From Bacteroidales bacterium UBA6267 (GTDB taxonomy: Bacteria > Bacteroidota > Bacteroidia > Bacteroidales > UBA1556): 64,000 nucleotides of DNA. The notes beneath the pieces were generated by a model. That model had not been told where the DNA came from, searched no databases, and was given only the letters and a program-made list of their open reading frames with translations. Of this stretch, positions 25,930 through 36,576 are shown piece after piece; position 1 is the first letter of the stretch, and every line of letters begins with the position of its first letter. The stretch spans positions 6,609 through 70,608 of the forward strand of contig DJVB01000004.1 of assembly GCA_002440745.1 (NCBI GenBank), in the 5' to 3' direction. The position numbers were made by a program, and so were the translations under genes.

Positions 25930-28900
25930 ATGAAGTTGAATTTTTGTATGAAGAGGCTGATTTCTCTAATTGCAGTTTTTCTTTTTACTGCAAATTTGTT
26001 TGCTGATGAGATTATTATTGGTGCCTCCACCACTTCAGGAACAACCTCGTATGTACCAACCAATGGAAATGCAAATAGTGGTTGGTCTGCTATAATATAT
26101 AATGATTATGAACTTGATGGTGCAGCAATTATTAATAGAATTGAGTTTCAACATTCATTATATGGAGGTGCGAACATGGTTAGTTTTCAAAAAGTTTATC
26201 TATTAAACATTAGTGATTCCGTATTTATTAATTCTGATTACATAGATCTTCTGGTATTAGGAGCCTCGCTTGTTTACGATGGAGTCTTAAACATCCAGTC
26301 ATCTCTGGGCTTTCAGGGAATAACTTTACAAACCCCATTTCTTTATACCGGAGGCAATTTATTAATGCTTTGGGAGAATCGTGATGGAAGTTTTAATTAT
26401 AGTCCAACATGGTATTATACCCCAACATCCTCTAATAATAAAGTAAAATATGCCTATACAAACGGCAATTTTCCTTTCGGCTCTGGCAGTTTAACAAACA
26501 ATCGACCAAATACTAAGTTTGTTTATACACCTACTATTCTTAATGATTTATCCATAGATGAATGGGTTTTTCCTACAAACGGGACTGTTGCCTCAAGTGC
26601 ATTGTCTATCACAATTAAGATTAAAAATAGATGTACAACTTTACAAAGCAATTTTAATGTAAAGTATTCTATTGATAATGGACAGACATGGGTACAACAG
26701 AATTATAGCGGTACAATTCAACCGGGGGCATATCAGAACATTACATTTAACACCACTGCTTCTATGGCCACCGGAGGATTATATCGTTGTGTTGCTGTTG
26801 TGAAAAGCCCTAATGATTCTGTTTCATCTAATGATACATTACGCAAAGATGTTTTTATCTGTGGAGGTTCATATTCTGGAACCTATATAGTTGGAGATCA
26901 GTCAGGTGATCATTTTCCAAACCTAACTACAGGTATTATTGCACTGAGTAATTGTGGAATGTCCGGTTCAGTGACCTTAAGGATACGGCCAGGTTGTTAT
27001 CATGAACAAATTACCATCCCCTCAATTAGTGGATTAAATTCTTCAAAAACACTTACAATCGAATCATTTACGGGAAATAGAGATGTTGTTTATAGTTTTT
27101 CTTCATCATCCCATTCCGATCATCTTAAAAACTTCACTTTGAAATTTGATGGTTCAGATTTTATTACCCTAAAAGATTTAATAGTAAAAAATACTTCATC
27201 AAATGGAGGTGGTCATGCACTTTATATACTAAGTTCAAAGAATAATCGATTTGAAAATTGTGAGTTTCACGGTGTGATTAATCCCTCTTCTGTTTTAAAC
27301 TCCTATTCCACTATATATTTTTCGGGAACTTCATCGTCTCCATATCGTCAAAATATTTTTATTAATAATACTATTAAATATGGTTCTTATGGCCTGTATG
27401 GATCTTCTGCCTCTAGTATGACATACGGAATGAGGTTTATTGGAAATACAATTACCGAGTATAGTTATGATGGAGTCTTTTTACAATATATGGATTCTTT
27501 ATATTTTCAGAACAATGTACTTAATACTTCTTCTATAAATAATACCATAGCTGTTTATCTTGGGAATATATCCAATAATTTAAATTTTATTGGGAATAAA
27601 ATAAGGACGAATGTTGGTTATGGTGTTTATTTTTATTCGTGCCAATTAAGTGCTACTGAAAGAGGAAAGGTTTACAATAATTGGATTTTTTCCGATAGTA
27701 TGCAAAATTCTATTTATGGGTTACATGCCAATTCTTGTAACAATTTGGATATTGAGCATAATAGTTTTTACTTTATTAATCCAAATAGCTCTACTTATTC
27801 AGCTTACTCTGTCAGATTGGTTAATTGCAATAATAATATATTTAGAAATAATAGTTTGGTAAATGAAGCAAATGGAATGACTGTTTATAGTGATAATAGT
27901 TCATTTACCTTTTTTGATTACAATAATCTTTATACAAATGGACCATATTTAGCCTTTAAAAATGCTAATTATTCCACATTAGCTTCTTTGCAAAATGGTA
28001 CAAATACAAATTTGAATTCGACCACCTCAGCAGGAGTTTACTATTCTATTCTCAATTTGCACAGCAATAGTAGCTCTTTGAATAATCTTGGTTCACCATT
28101 GAGTCCAGTTTCTGTTGATATCGATGGTCAGCCTCGTAGCTCATCTGCTCCTGACATTGGAGCTGATGAATTTGATATTTTTGCTAATGATGGTGGAGTT
28201 ACAGGAATATTAGGAATACCCATATCATGTGCCGGAACTGTATTGCCTATTACTGTGACAATGAAAAATTATGGTACACAAGCGATTACTTCAGCTCATT
28301 TAAAAATGTCAATAAATGGTGCAATAATGCACCAACAATGGTCCGGCAATTTAAGTCCAGGAGGAAGCATAAATGTTTTTTTGGGCTCACGTTCATTTAG
28401 CGCCGATACTATATATAGTTTTAAAGCATGGGTAGATTCAGTTAATCATTTTGTGGATTTAAATAATTATAATGACTCAGCTTTTTTTTACGGATATCGA
28501 ACTATTCTATCAGGTAGCTATACAATAGGATCAAGTAGTAATGCTGATTTTTCTGGAATCAGCCAAGCGATTCAGGCGCTGTATCAATACGGTATTTGTG
28601 GCCCTGTTGTATTTAATATTGAAAGTGGTAATTATTATGGTAATTACTCTTTATCAACTCAGCCCTCAGGTATGAGTTCAGTAAATACAGTTACATTTCA
28701 ATCGTTGACTGGAGATACTTCTGATGTAATGTTATATTACCATGCCATATTTTCATCCGAAAACTACATTATTAATCTCGAAAATATTTCTGATTTTCGT
28801 TTTAAAAATATGACATTTAAAGTTTTTAGCAACATTTTTTCAAGAGCTATTTATTTGGTTAATACCCATCGAATTAGTTTTGACAGCTGTTTGTTTGTAA

Positions 28901-31900
28901 GTAAGTATCCCGGTGGTTCACAAAGCATTTTATTATCATCTTATAAAGGAGGTAATATTAGTATAACAAATTCTAAATTTGTTAAATCAAGTTTTCCAAT
29001 TTCTATAAGTGGAGTTACTTCTGATTATTATGAAGGTATTACTATTCATAATAACGAAATTGTTGGTTTTGTTGATTATGGTATTTATTTGAGTAAAGTT
29101 GATACTGTTTCCATAATGAATAATACTATCAAGTCAGGTATTAATAGTGGAATCCATGGTTTGCAAATTATGGATTGTAAATCCAAATTAGATATAGGTC
29201 ATAATGATATAAATATAAAAAGCATTAGTGGAAGTGCCCATGGAATGATATTATATGATATTAATTATCCGAATTACTTATCCTCTGCTCAAATTTATAT
29301 TTATAATAACTTTATTTATACAAATACCACTACAACGAATGGGTTATCCTATGCCATTTATTGTATTGGAGATGCTTATGCCAAGTTTCTTTTTAATACT
29401 TTGAAATCTGATGGAGGAAATTCTACCTGTGCAAGTTTCTATTCTGAGTACACTTATAATAGTTTGATATACAATAATAATATGTATTCAGAAAATGGAT
29501 ATGCCCACTATCGTGAAACCCAATATCATTCCTTATCTGACTATAACAATTATTATTCAAATGGGCCTTATATTCTGCGTGTTTATAATTCAGTCTATTC
29601 CATTTCAACTTTCCCTAATTATTTACCTACCTCATTCAGTGATTCATATTCTAAAACCGTTAATCCGGGATTCATTGCGATTGATGATTTACATGTTTTT
29701 AATCAAGATTTGAATGGTGGAGCTATTCCTTATGGTGGCATTACAGTCGATTTTGATGGTGAATCCCGATCGAGCACAACTCCTGACATTGGTGCGGATG
29801 AGTTTAATTTGTTTTCTCTTGACGTCGCTCCTTTATCTGTGAAAATGCCAACAAATCCTTCTCCAATTGGAAATAATTCTGTTAAGGTGAACATTCAAAA
29901 CCTTGGGGCAACAGGGCTTATCTCCACAAACATTTTTTTCAGACTCGATGGAGGAGCTATTGATTCCAACTATTGGACAGGTAGTTTGAATTTCTTGGAA
30001 GTTGATAGTCTTATTGATTTAGGTTCTATAAATGTTACGGCCGGAAGTCATACACTTGAAGTATGGACTAATCATCCTAATGGTTTAATCGATTTAAATC
30101 CTGCAAATGATACATTGCTATATAATTTCAACTCAATACCATTGCCTCATATCGAGGTATTGCCAACAACACTGAGTGATTCAATTACAACTTGTAACTC
30201 TGCAAGTAATCAATCTGTTAAAATTTATAATCGTGGGAATGCAAATTTGACAATTGGTATTGATTCTTCTCAATATTTAAGCTCTGATATTGATGTAGTT
30301 ATGTTATGTGCGGGCTCTACTTCAATGTCCTATCTCAATTCAAAGTCCATTATTCAGAATAATTTAAATAATGTAAATATTATCGAGACATTTACAACTG
30401 ATAGTGCCTATCTATCTTCACTTCTCGTTGGAAAAGATATTGTTCTTGTGCCAACTTTATTAAGTTCCAGCATACTAAATACATATAGTGATTTTGGCCC
30501 AGTTTTGCAAAAATTTGTAAATAATGGCGGCTCTGTGATTTTTCTTGGAAGTCCTTACAATAATGCCAACTACATTTGGAATACAGGTTTGTTTTCAGGC
30601 ACTTATATTGATGATTTATATCTGGGTGCTTCGATTCCAATTAATAATTTGAACCATCCGATTTTTAAAAATCATCCCAATTCATTTATCACTACTTCGG
30701 CTAATTATTATTATTATTCGATTTTAAATACTGATGCAATAATATTAGCAACCTATTTAGGTTATCCACTTATTGCAGAGAGAAACATTGGGAGAGGCAC
30801 AGCTTTGTTATTAGGTTTCGATAATTATTCCCTCTCAAATGACGCAACTACAATGCTTGTGAATGCCATCAATTACTGTGGTGCTATACATCCATTTGTT
30901 TCAAATTCATCTTTTACACAAACAATTCTTCCAGGTGATTCGTTAACCTTTAGTTTTCAGTTCGATGCCAATGGCTTATTAAATGGTTGGTATGATGATA
31001 TATTAACTATATCACATAACGACATCAATCAATCAAAAATCATAATACCATGTTCCTTGTACATTTATGATACTTGTAAACTTACAATTAATAAGCCCTT
31101 TCATGCATTTGATACAGTTTATACGGGAAATCAAATAGTCGATAGCATCTATCTTGTTAACACTGGGTGTCAAGATTTGCATATTTTTGGAATTTTAAGT
31201 GGTGATTCACATCTGTTACCTCTTAAACTTTCCGATATAATTTCACCTGGTGATAGTGTGGCTTTTCAATTTAGATTTACCCCAAATACTTCAGGTGTTT
31301 ATGCAATGCCGATTTCAATCTATAATAGTGATACAGTAAAAACCTTCAACTTTTCTGGAGTCTGTATCGCTGCACCTTTAATAACATTAAATCCTAATCC
31401 TTTGATTATTAATTCATTGTTTTGTGAGGATTCCCTCATTGTCCCTGTGACAATTACGAATTCTGGTGAAGTACCTTTGATAGGAAATATTGCATCCGCT
31501 TCATCCGGCGATAGTTTAGAAGTTTTGATACTGACCTTAGGAACTCAACCATTACATCACTTTAATCTTACTTCAGCCTTAGATGATTATTTTACGAAGT
31601 ATAATTTGATAAGCTTGAATATCTCTTCAACTTCACAGTTAAATGCGGCAATTCAAGGAAAAGACGTGGTTATTATACCAGCTATTCTTAATAATAATTA
31701 TCATGCCTCATACATGTCTTTTAAACCAATATTTCAGAGTTTTGTAAATAATGGAGGATTATTAATATTTGCCGGCCAAATTGACAGTGATTATTTGATA
31801 CCATTTGATTTCTTCAAGGGTTCTAGTAAAGGATTACTTTCAAACGTAAATCTCTCATTGAATACAAATCATGCTATTACAGGAGGAATAGCTACACCTG

Positions 31901-33681
31901 CTTTTGCAACATCGAACGACAATTTTGTCCGATACAAGTTTACTAATTCAAACAAGATAAGATTGGTAGAATACCTCAATGATGATGTTACTGCTTTAAT
32001 GTCCTATGGAAATGGAAATGTAATATATTTAGGTTTCACTTATTCGTCATCACAAGGGGTCTTGGCAAATAGAATCGCTTCAAAATCATTAGAATATGCT
32101 TATTTGAAAAAAAACAATGGATTATTTTATTCTGCAATGAATTTCACATTGATGCCAGGTAACAGTACTATTCTTAATGTTAAGTTTATATCTAAAGACG
32201 TAATTAAAGGTCAGCATACTTCTTCAATCATGATTAATACTAATATCCCTGATAACTCAATAATACAATTGCCTTGCATCTTGAATGTTCATAATGAATT
32301 AGACACATCTGATTTTCTTGGTTCTGATACCACTCTTTGCGGGTCTAAACAACTTGATGCCGGGTACGGATTTTCTACATACCAATGGAATGTTGGTGGG
32401 AATTCCCAATTACTAATAGTCACGAATTCAGGGTGTTATGCTGTTACGGTTACGAACAATGGTCATTGTTTTTCAAGCGATTCTATTTATCTAACTATAC
32501 ATTCAAAGCCAAATGCGTTAATTTCTGGTTTGCCAAATATTTTATGTACAGATTATTATCTAATTCAGATGGTAGGAACCCCATCAGGTGGTCAGTTTGC
32601 CGGTTCAGGTGTGAGCGGAAACATCTTCAATCCCGCCCTTGCTTCCATAGGATTAAATCCAATAACATATTCCGTTACTTCTGCTAATGGTTGTACTGAT
32701 GTAGATACCGTGATCGTGGATGTGAAAATGGCTCCGACTGCCTCAGCAGGTGCCGACACTTCTTTACCTTGCCAAAATGGTGGAGTTCAGTTAGGTCAGC
32801 AGCCATTCGCTGGGGTTAGTTATAGTTGGTATCCTGCTTTAGGTTTAAATAATGATAATATTGCAAATCCAATTTCAAATGTAAATTATAGCATCAATTA
32901 TGTGTTAACAGCAACTGCGACAAATGGTTGTCAAGCTTATGATACAGTACACATTTCCGTTGCCGGTGGTCCAAATGCGATTGTTAGCAACGACACAACA
33001 ATATGTGCAGGAGAAACAGTAACCTTAAACGTTTCCGGTGGAGACAGTTATCTTTGGAGCACGGGCGATACAACTACTTCAATTACCGTAACACCAATGG
33101 TTACAACGGAGTATTTTGTGGTTGCGTCTCAATCGAATTGCGCCGATTTAGACACCATAACAGTGAATGTAAATCGTCCAAATCCACATTTACCTTCAGA
33201 TACCTTTCTTTGTGCAGGCAACAGTATATCCATTTCTCCCGGAACCTTTACTGCTTATCTTTGGTCCACAGGCTCTGTAAGTCCTTTTATTACAGTGGAT
33301 AGCACCGGTGTAGGAATAGGCTCTATAACCATCACGGTTGAAGTAACGGATATAAATGGATGTAGCAATAGCGATACGATTGTAATTAGCTTTAAAAATT
33401 GCCTTGGAATTGGAGAGAATGCCGGCGATAATTTAGTTTTCTCGCTTTATCCTAATCCAACCAATGGAATCGTTACACTGAAGTCAACCGGAACAGCGCT
33501 TCAGAATGTAAACTATATGATTTTGGATATTTCTGGAGCAATCCTAAAAAAAGGAAAAATAGCCAACACAACCGGATATTTCGATAAGCAATTTGATCTG
33601 CGCAGTTTAGCCAAAGGAGTTTATTTTGTTCGACTTCAGACAAATAACCAAACAGCTACAATGAAATTGACCCTTCAGTAG
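25930..33681 (+). CDS. Giant multidomain surface protein with T9SS sorting domain (paralogue B)
   Basis: A 2583-residue paralogue of the preceding gene. The signal peptide (about residues 1-26, ending LFADE) aligns with that of A, supporting this ATG. The first ~2216 residues follow the same domain order: beta-sandwich, CARDB-like, beta-helix, CARDB-like, beta-helix, CARDB-like, two amidotransferase-fold-like domains around a choice-of-anchor D-like domain, with nearly equal lengths but many substitutions. Instead of seven Ig-like repeats plus two PKD modules there is one chimeric repeat (32506-32730), after which the last 367 residues are colinear with A and end in the same T9SS type A domain. 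The size difference from A (619 residues) is essentially this one deletion. It is presumably surface-exposed; ligand unknown. Confidence 0.88.
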   Translation: MKLNFCMKRLISLIAVFLFTANLFADEIIIGASTTSGTTSYVPTNGNANSGWSAIIYNDYELDGAAIINRIEFQHSLYGGANMVSFQKVYLLNISDSVFINSDYIDLLVLGASLVYDGVLNIQSSLGFQGITLQTPFLYTGGNLLMLWENRDGSFNYSPTWYYTPTSSNNKVKYAYTNGNFPFGSGSLTNNRPNTKFVYTPTILNDLSIDEWVFPTNGTVASSALSITIKIKNRCTTLQSNFNVKYSIDNGQTWVQQNYSGTIQPGAYQNITFNTTASMATGGLYRCVAVVKSPNDSVSSNDTLRKDVFICGGSYSGTYIVGDQSGDHFPNLTTGIIALSNCGMSGSVTLRIRPGCYHEQITIPSISGLNSSKTLTIESFTGNRDVVYSFSSSSHSDHLKNFTLKFDGSDFITLKDLIVKNTSSNGGGHALYILSSKNNRFENCEFHGVINPSSVLNSYSTIYFSGTSSSPYRQNIFINNTIKYGSYGLYGSSASSMTYGMRFIGNTITEYSYDGVFLQYMDSLYFQNNVLNTSSINNTIAVYLGNISNNLNFIGNKIRTNVGYGVYFYSCQLSATERGKVYNNWIFSDSMQNSIYGLHANSCNNLDIEHNSFYFINPNSSTYSAYSVRLVNCNNNIFRNNSLVNEANGMTVYSDNSSFTFFDYNNLYTNGPYLAFKNANYSTLASLQNGTNTNLNSTTSAGVYYSILNLHSNSSSLNNLGSPLSPVSVDIDGQPRSSSAPDIGADEFDIFANDGGVTGILGIPISCAGTVLPITVTMKNYGTQAITSAHLKMSINGAIMHQQWSGNLSPGGSINVFLGSRSFSADTIYSFKAWVDSVNHFVDLNNYNDSAFFYGYRTILSGSYTIGSSSNADFSGISQAIQALYQYGICGPVVFNIESGNYYGNYSLSTQPSGMSSVNTVTFQSLTGDTSDVMLYYHAIFSSENYIINLENISDFRFKNMTFKVFSNIFSRAIYLVNTHRISFDSCLFVSKYPGGSQSILLSSYKGGNISITNSKFVKSSFPISISGVTSDYYEGITIHNNEIVGFVDYGIYLSKVDTVSIMNNTIKSGINSGIHGLQIMDCKSKLDIGHNDINIKSISGSAHGMILYDINYPNYLSSAQIYIYNNFIYTNTTTTNGLSYAIYCIGDAYAKFLFNTLKSDGGNSTCASFYSEYTYNSLIYNNNMYSENGYAHYRETQYHSLSDYNNYYSNGPYILRVYNSVYSISTFPNYLPTSFSDSYSKTVNPGFIAIDDLHVFNQDLNGGAIPYGGITVDFDGESRSSTTPDIGADEFNLFSLDVAPLSVKMPTNPSPIGNNSVKVNIQNLGATGLISTNIFFRLDGGAIDSNYWTGSLNFLEVDSLIDLGSINVTAGSHTLEVWTNHPNGLIDLNPANDTLLYNFNSIPLPHIEVLPTTLSDSITTCNSASNQSVKIYNRGNANLTIGIDSSQYLSSDIDVVMLCAGSTSMSYLNSKSIIQNNLNNVNIIETFTTDSAYLSSLLVGKDIVLVPTLLSSSILNTYSDFGPVLQKFVNNGGSVIFLGSPYNNANYIWNTGLFSGTYIDDLYLGASIPINNLNHPIFKNHPNSFITTSANYYYYSILNTDAIILATYLGYPLIAERNIGRGTALLLGFDNYSLSNDATTMLVNAINYCGAIHPFVSNSSFTQTILPGDSLTFSFQFDANGLLNGWYDDILTISHNDINQSKIIIPCSLYIYDTCKLTINKPFHAFDTVYTGNQIVDSIYLVNTGCQDLHIFGILSGDSHLLPLKLSDIISPGDSVAFQFRFTPNTSGVYAMPISIYNSDTVKTFNFSGVCIAAPLITLNPNPLIINSLFCEDSLIVPVTITNSGEVPLIGNIASASSGDSLEVLILTLGTQPLHHFNLTSALDDYFTKYNLISLNISSTSQLNAAIQGKDVVIIPAILNNNYHASYMSFKPIFQSFVNNGGLLIFAGQIDSDYLIPFDFFKGSSKGLLSNVNLSLNTNHAITGGIATPAFATSNDNFVRYKFTNSNKIRLVEYLNDDVTALMSYGNGNVIYLGFTYSSSQGVLANRIASKSLEYAYLKKNNGLFYSAMNFTLMPGNSTILNVKFISKDVIKGQHTSSIMINTNIPDNSIIQLPCILNVHNELDTSDFLGSDTTLCGSKQLDAGYGFSTYQWNVGGNSQLLIVTNSGCYAVTVTNNGHCFSSDSIYLTIHSKPNALISGLPNILCTDYYLIQMVGTPSGGQFAGSGVSGNIFNPALASIGLNPITYSVTSANGCTDVDTVIVDVKMAPTASAGADTSLPCQNGGVQLGQQPFAGVSYSWYPALGLNNDNIANPISNVNYSINYVLTATATNGCQAYDTVHISVAGGPNAIVSNDTTICAGETVTLNVSGGDSYLWSTGDTTTSITVTPMVTTEYFVVASQSNCADLDTITVNVNRPNPHLPSDTFLCAGNSISISPGTFTAYLWSTGSVSPFITVDSTGVGIGSITITVEVTDINGCSNSDTIVISFKNCLGIGENAGDNLVFSLYPNPTNGIVTLKSTGTALQNVNYMILDISGAILKKGKIANTTGYFDKQFDLRSLAKGVYFVRLQTNNQTATMKLTLQ

Positions 33682-33736
33682 CATTTAATAATAAACTAAA
33701 AAGCCCGAAGAAAAACGCTTCGGGCTTTTTTGGTTT
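32578..33736 (+). repeat. Homogenised 3' block, copy in paralogue B
   Basis: This is the partner of 24567-25725. The block starts at the accccatcaggtgg sequence that encodes TPSGG, exactly at the junction of the chimeric Ig-like repeat. Confidence 0.88.
33698..33731 (+). terminator. Rho-independent terminator of paralogue B
   Basis: Stem agcccgaag (33702-33710) with cttcgggct (33718-33726) and a following T-run. The sequence is identical to the terminator of paralogue A. Confidence 0.92.
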
Positions 33737-33800
33737 TAGGGGGGTAAATATCAACATACATTGTTAATAAATACTTTATTTCCACGGGTTTTGTAAGCGA

Positions 33801-33828
33801 TATGTTTGAGAGATTTTTGCTACATTTG
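33801..33828 (+). promoter_or_regulatory. Candidate gyrB promoter boxes
   Basis: Two TAnnTTTG matches lie here: TATGTTTG (33801-33808) and TACATTTG (33821-33828). No -33 element at ideal spacing was found for either. The downstream box is the one whose surroundings resemble the promoter of paralogue B. Confidence 0.4.
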
Positions 33829-33925
33829 TGAGCATTTAATTAGTGGCAAAAAATTATTGTATATTGTTGATTTACAATGTTTTATAATTTTATCAGATTG
33901 TCACTGTTCAGAAAATATTTTTAAC

Positions 33926-35884
33926 ATGAGTGAAGACGAAAAGAATTTAAAAAGTAAAGAATATAGTGCGGATAATATTCAGGTTTTGGAAGGCTTAGAA
34001 GCTGTTCGCAAAAGACCTGCAATGTATATCGGTGATATTGGCGAACGCGGTTTGCATCATCTTGTTTATGAAGTAGTTGATAACTCTATCGATGAAGCAT
34101 TAGCAGGTTTCTGTGATATGATTAAGGTGATTATTCATCCTGATAATTCCGTAAGTGTAGAAGATAATGGCCGCGGTATTCCGGTTGATATGCACGAAAA
34201 GGAAAAACGATCTGCACTTGAGGTTGTTATGACAGTTTTACATGCCGGTGGTAAATTCGACAAAGGTTCGTATAAGGTTTCCGGTGGTTTGCATGGTGTT
34301 GGTGTTTCCTGCGTCAACGCTCTTTCCATTCACAATAAGGTCGAGGTTTTTAGAGATGGAAAGCACTATATCCAAGAATATGAGTGTGGAAAGCCTTTGT
34401 ATCCTGTAAAACAAATTGGTGAAGCAGATAAAAGAGGCACTAAAGTAACTTTTCACCCTGATGGCTCCATATTCAGTGTGTTAGAGTATAGTTTTGAAAC
34501 TTTGTCTAATAGATTACGTGAATTGGCTTTTTTGAACAAAGGAATCACTCTTACCATTACCGATGAACGTCAGCAAAATGAGGATGGCTCATTTTTATTT
34601 ACTGAGTTCCATTCCGAAAATGGTCTTGTTGATTTTCTTAAGTTTTTAGATGAAAATCGGGAAAATCTGATGGATGAGCCTGTTTACATTGAAGGAGAGA
34701 AAAATGATATTCCAATCGAAATCGCATTAGAGTACAATACTTCTTTTTCCGAGAATATTCATTCCTACGTAAATAATATCAATACTCACGAAGGAGGAAC
34801 TCATTTAAGTGGTTTCCGCCGTGCACTGACTCGTACGCTTAAAACTTTTGCTGAGAAATCGGGTATGTTGGCTAAGCTTAAATTTGATATCAATGGCGAT
34901 GATTTTCGTGAAGGACTTACAGCAATTATTTCTGTTAAAGTTGCTGAACCTCAGTTTGAAGGTCAAACCAAAACCAAGTTAGGCAACTCTGAAGTGATGG
35001 GTGCAGTGGAGTCGATGGTAGGTGAAAAACTATATTATTTTCTTGAAGAAAACCCAAAATCGGCCAGAGCTATTGTTAACAAAGTTATTCTTGCAGCCAC
35101 AGCGCGCCATGCAGCCCGAAAAGCTCGCGAGTTAGTTCAACGAAAATCTGTTCTTGGTGGTAGTGGTTTGCCTGGTAAACTTGCCGATTGCTCAGCCCGA
35201 AATCCTGAAGTTGCCGAAATATTTCTCGTTGAGGGAGATTCGGCGGGTGGTACAGCTAAACAAGGCCGCAATCGCGAATTTCAAGCAATATTACCACTTC
35301 GCGGTAAAATTCTTAACGTTGAAAAAGCAATGCCTCATAAAATATTTGATAATGAGGAGATTAAAACCATGTTTACCGCTCTTGGTGTATCAATTGGAAC
35401 GGATGAAGACCCTAAAGCTCTTAATTTAGAAAAGGTCCGCTATCACAAGGTTATCATCATGACCGATGCCGACGTTGACGGTAGTCACATAGCCACTCTT
35501 ATTTTGACCTTTTTCTTCCGTTTTATGAAAGAAATGATTGAAGAAGGCTATGTTTATATTGCTACTCCTCCTTTGTATCTGATTAAAAGAGGCACTCAAG
35601 CCAAATACGCTTGGACCGAAGATGAGCGTAAAGCAATCATCGATGAATTGGCCGGTGGTGCCGATAAAGGTGTTCATATTCAGCGTTATAAAGGTCTTGG
35701 TGAGATGAATGCCGAACAACTTTGGGAAACAACTATGAACCCTGAAACACGAACTCTTCGCCGTGTTACTATCGAGAATGATGTTACTGCCGATCGTGTT
35801 TTCTCGATGTTGATGGGTGATGAAGTGCCTCCTCGTAGAGAATTTATAGAGCAAAATGCTAAATATGCTAATATAGACGCATAG
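33926..35884 (+). CDS. gyrB: DNA gyrase subunit B
   Basis: A 652-residue ATPase subunit of DNA gyrase, which introduces negative supercoils with GyrA. The open frame starts 40 codons earlier with an atypical peptide. The ATG at 33926 gives the standard start (SADNIQVLEGLEAVRKRPAM). Visible features are the GHKL ATPase motifs VVDNSIDEA and DNGRGIPVD, the loop GKFDKGSYKVSGGLHGVG, the TOPRIM motifs EGDSAGG and MTDADVDGSHI, and the C-terminal QRYKGLGEMN followed by the LMGDEV...RR end. The length is normal for the phylum. It is not linked to dnaA or recF here. A terminator follows the stop. Confidence 0.97.
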   Translation: MSEDEKNLKSKEYSADNIQVLEGLEAVRKRPAMYIGDIGERGLHHLVYEVVDNSIDEALAGFCDMIKVIIHPDNSVSVEDNGRGIPVDMHEKEKRSALEVVMTVLHAGGKFDKGSYKVSGGLHGVGVSCVNALSIHNKVEVFRDGKHYIQEYECGKPLYPVKQIGEADKRGTKVTFHPDGSIFSVLEYSFETLSNRLRELAFLNKGITLTITDERQQNEDGSFLFTEFHSENGLVDFLKFLDENRENLMDEPVYIEGEKNDIPIEIALEYNTSFSENIHSYVNNINTHEGGTHLSGFRRALTRTLKTFAEKSGMLAKLKFDINGDDFREGLTAIISVKVAEPQFEGQTKTKLGNSEVMGAVESMVGEKLYYFLEENPKSARAIVNKVILAATARHAARKARELVQRKSVLGGSGLPGKLADCSARNPEVAEIFLVEGDSAGGTAKQGRNREFQAILPLRGKILNVEKAMPHKIFDNEEIKTMFTALGVSIGTDEDPKALNLEKVRYHKVIIMTDADVDGSHIATLILTFFFRFMKEMIEEGYVYIATPPLYLIKRGTQAKYAWTEDERKAIIDELAGGADKGVHIQRYKGLGEMNAEQLWETTMNPETRTLRRVTIENDVTADRVFSMLMGDEVPPRREFIEQNAKYANIDA

Positions 35885-35894
35885 AAATTCTAAG

Positions 35895-35917
35895 AAGCCT
35901 GTTTATCAGGCTTTTTT
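35895..35917 (+). terminator. Rho-independent terminator of gyrB
   Basis: aagcctg (35895-35901) pairs with caggctt (35907-35913) around a 5-nt loop, with a T-run directly after. Confidence 0.88.
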
Positions 35918-36013
35918 ATTTATAATAGTCTTTATTCTAATTTTTGAATGCTAATTTGGATTCTAAATAATTGAATTTCAGAATTTTTATCAATCCTTTT
36001 TGAATTTTCTGTG

Positions 36014-36021
36014 TATTTTTG
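36014..36021 (+). promoter_or_regulatory. -7 box of the metal locus promoter
   Basis: TATTTTTG fits TAnnTTTG and lies 17 nt upstream of the ATG at 36039, implying a very short leader. No clear -33 element is visible. Confidence 0.4.
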
Positions 36022-36038
36022 CAAGTCTAAGAATTACG

Positions 36039-36494
36039 ATGAAACGATTACTTTCCATATCGCTCGCAGTTGTTTATCTGTTGCTTTCAACGGGGTTCAA
36101 TCTCCATTGGCATTTCTGTCATGGGCAGAAAGAAATGTTGGCTATCAATGCGTTGTATTCGGTTGAAGAGGCAGATCATGGTTGTGAGTTTTGTGTTTCT
36201 CATCTTCCTATCGAGAATCAACATAACTCTTGTAATTGTGTTAGCGATTCTTCCGACACCGACTCACATTCTTCCTGTTGTACCGACTCTCACAAATATG
36301 TTCGACTCGTTGATAATCAACTTATTTATGAGTTTAAAAAAATCTCTCCTCAATCATTTGATATTTTTCACGCTTTTGAAAATCTGGTTTTTGATGTGAA
36401 TGAAGGTTTTGTTTCAACTTCAAAAACCGAACTGATTTTATACAATTATCCACCTCCCTTCCTTTTTTTCCAGCAACTACGTTTTTGTGCTTAG
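36039..36494 (+). CDS. HYC_CC_PP-type protein (metal locus accessory)
   Basis: A 151-residue exported or membrane-anchored protein. The open frame extends 13 codons upstream, but the ATG at 36039 gives a clean signal sequence (MKRLLSISLAVVYLLLSTGF). The three landmarks are a His/Cys cluster HWHFCHG (residues 23-29), a Cys-rich segment with CEFC, CNC and SCC, and a C-terminal YPPPF. This matches what I recall as the Bacteroidota 'HYC_CC_PP' family, often found beside TonB receptors with CCN motifs. The Cys/His content suggests metal binding in the periplasm. It is the first gene of the apparent metal locus. No enzymatic role is proposed. Confidence 0.75.
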   Translation: MKRLLSISLAVVYLLLSTGFNLHWHFCHGQKEMLAINALYSVEEADHGCEFCVSHLPIENQHNSCNCVSDSSDTDSHSSCCTDSHKYVRLVDNQLIYEFKKISPQSFDIFHAFENLVFDVNEGFVSTSKTELILYNYPPPFLFFQQLRFCA

Positions 36495-36576
36495 TGTTTA
36501 AATAACCTTAGTTTTTTTTACCGGAATACTATTCCTAAATTTTAATTAACTGATTATAAATTATTTAAATACTTTT

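Noticed and set aside
33806..33925. 40-codon N-terminal extension of gyrB
   Set aside because: It is absent from the GyrB family and overlaps promoter-like sequence.
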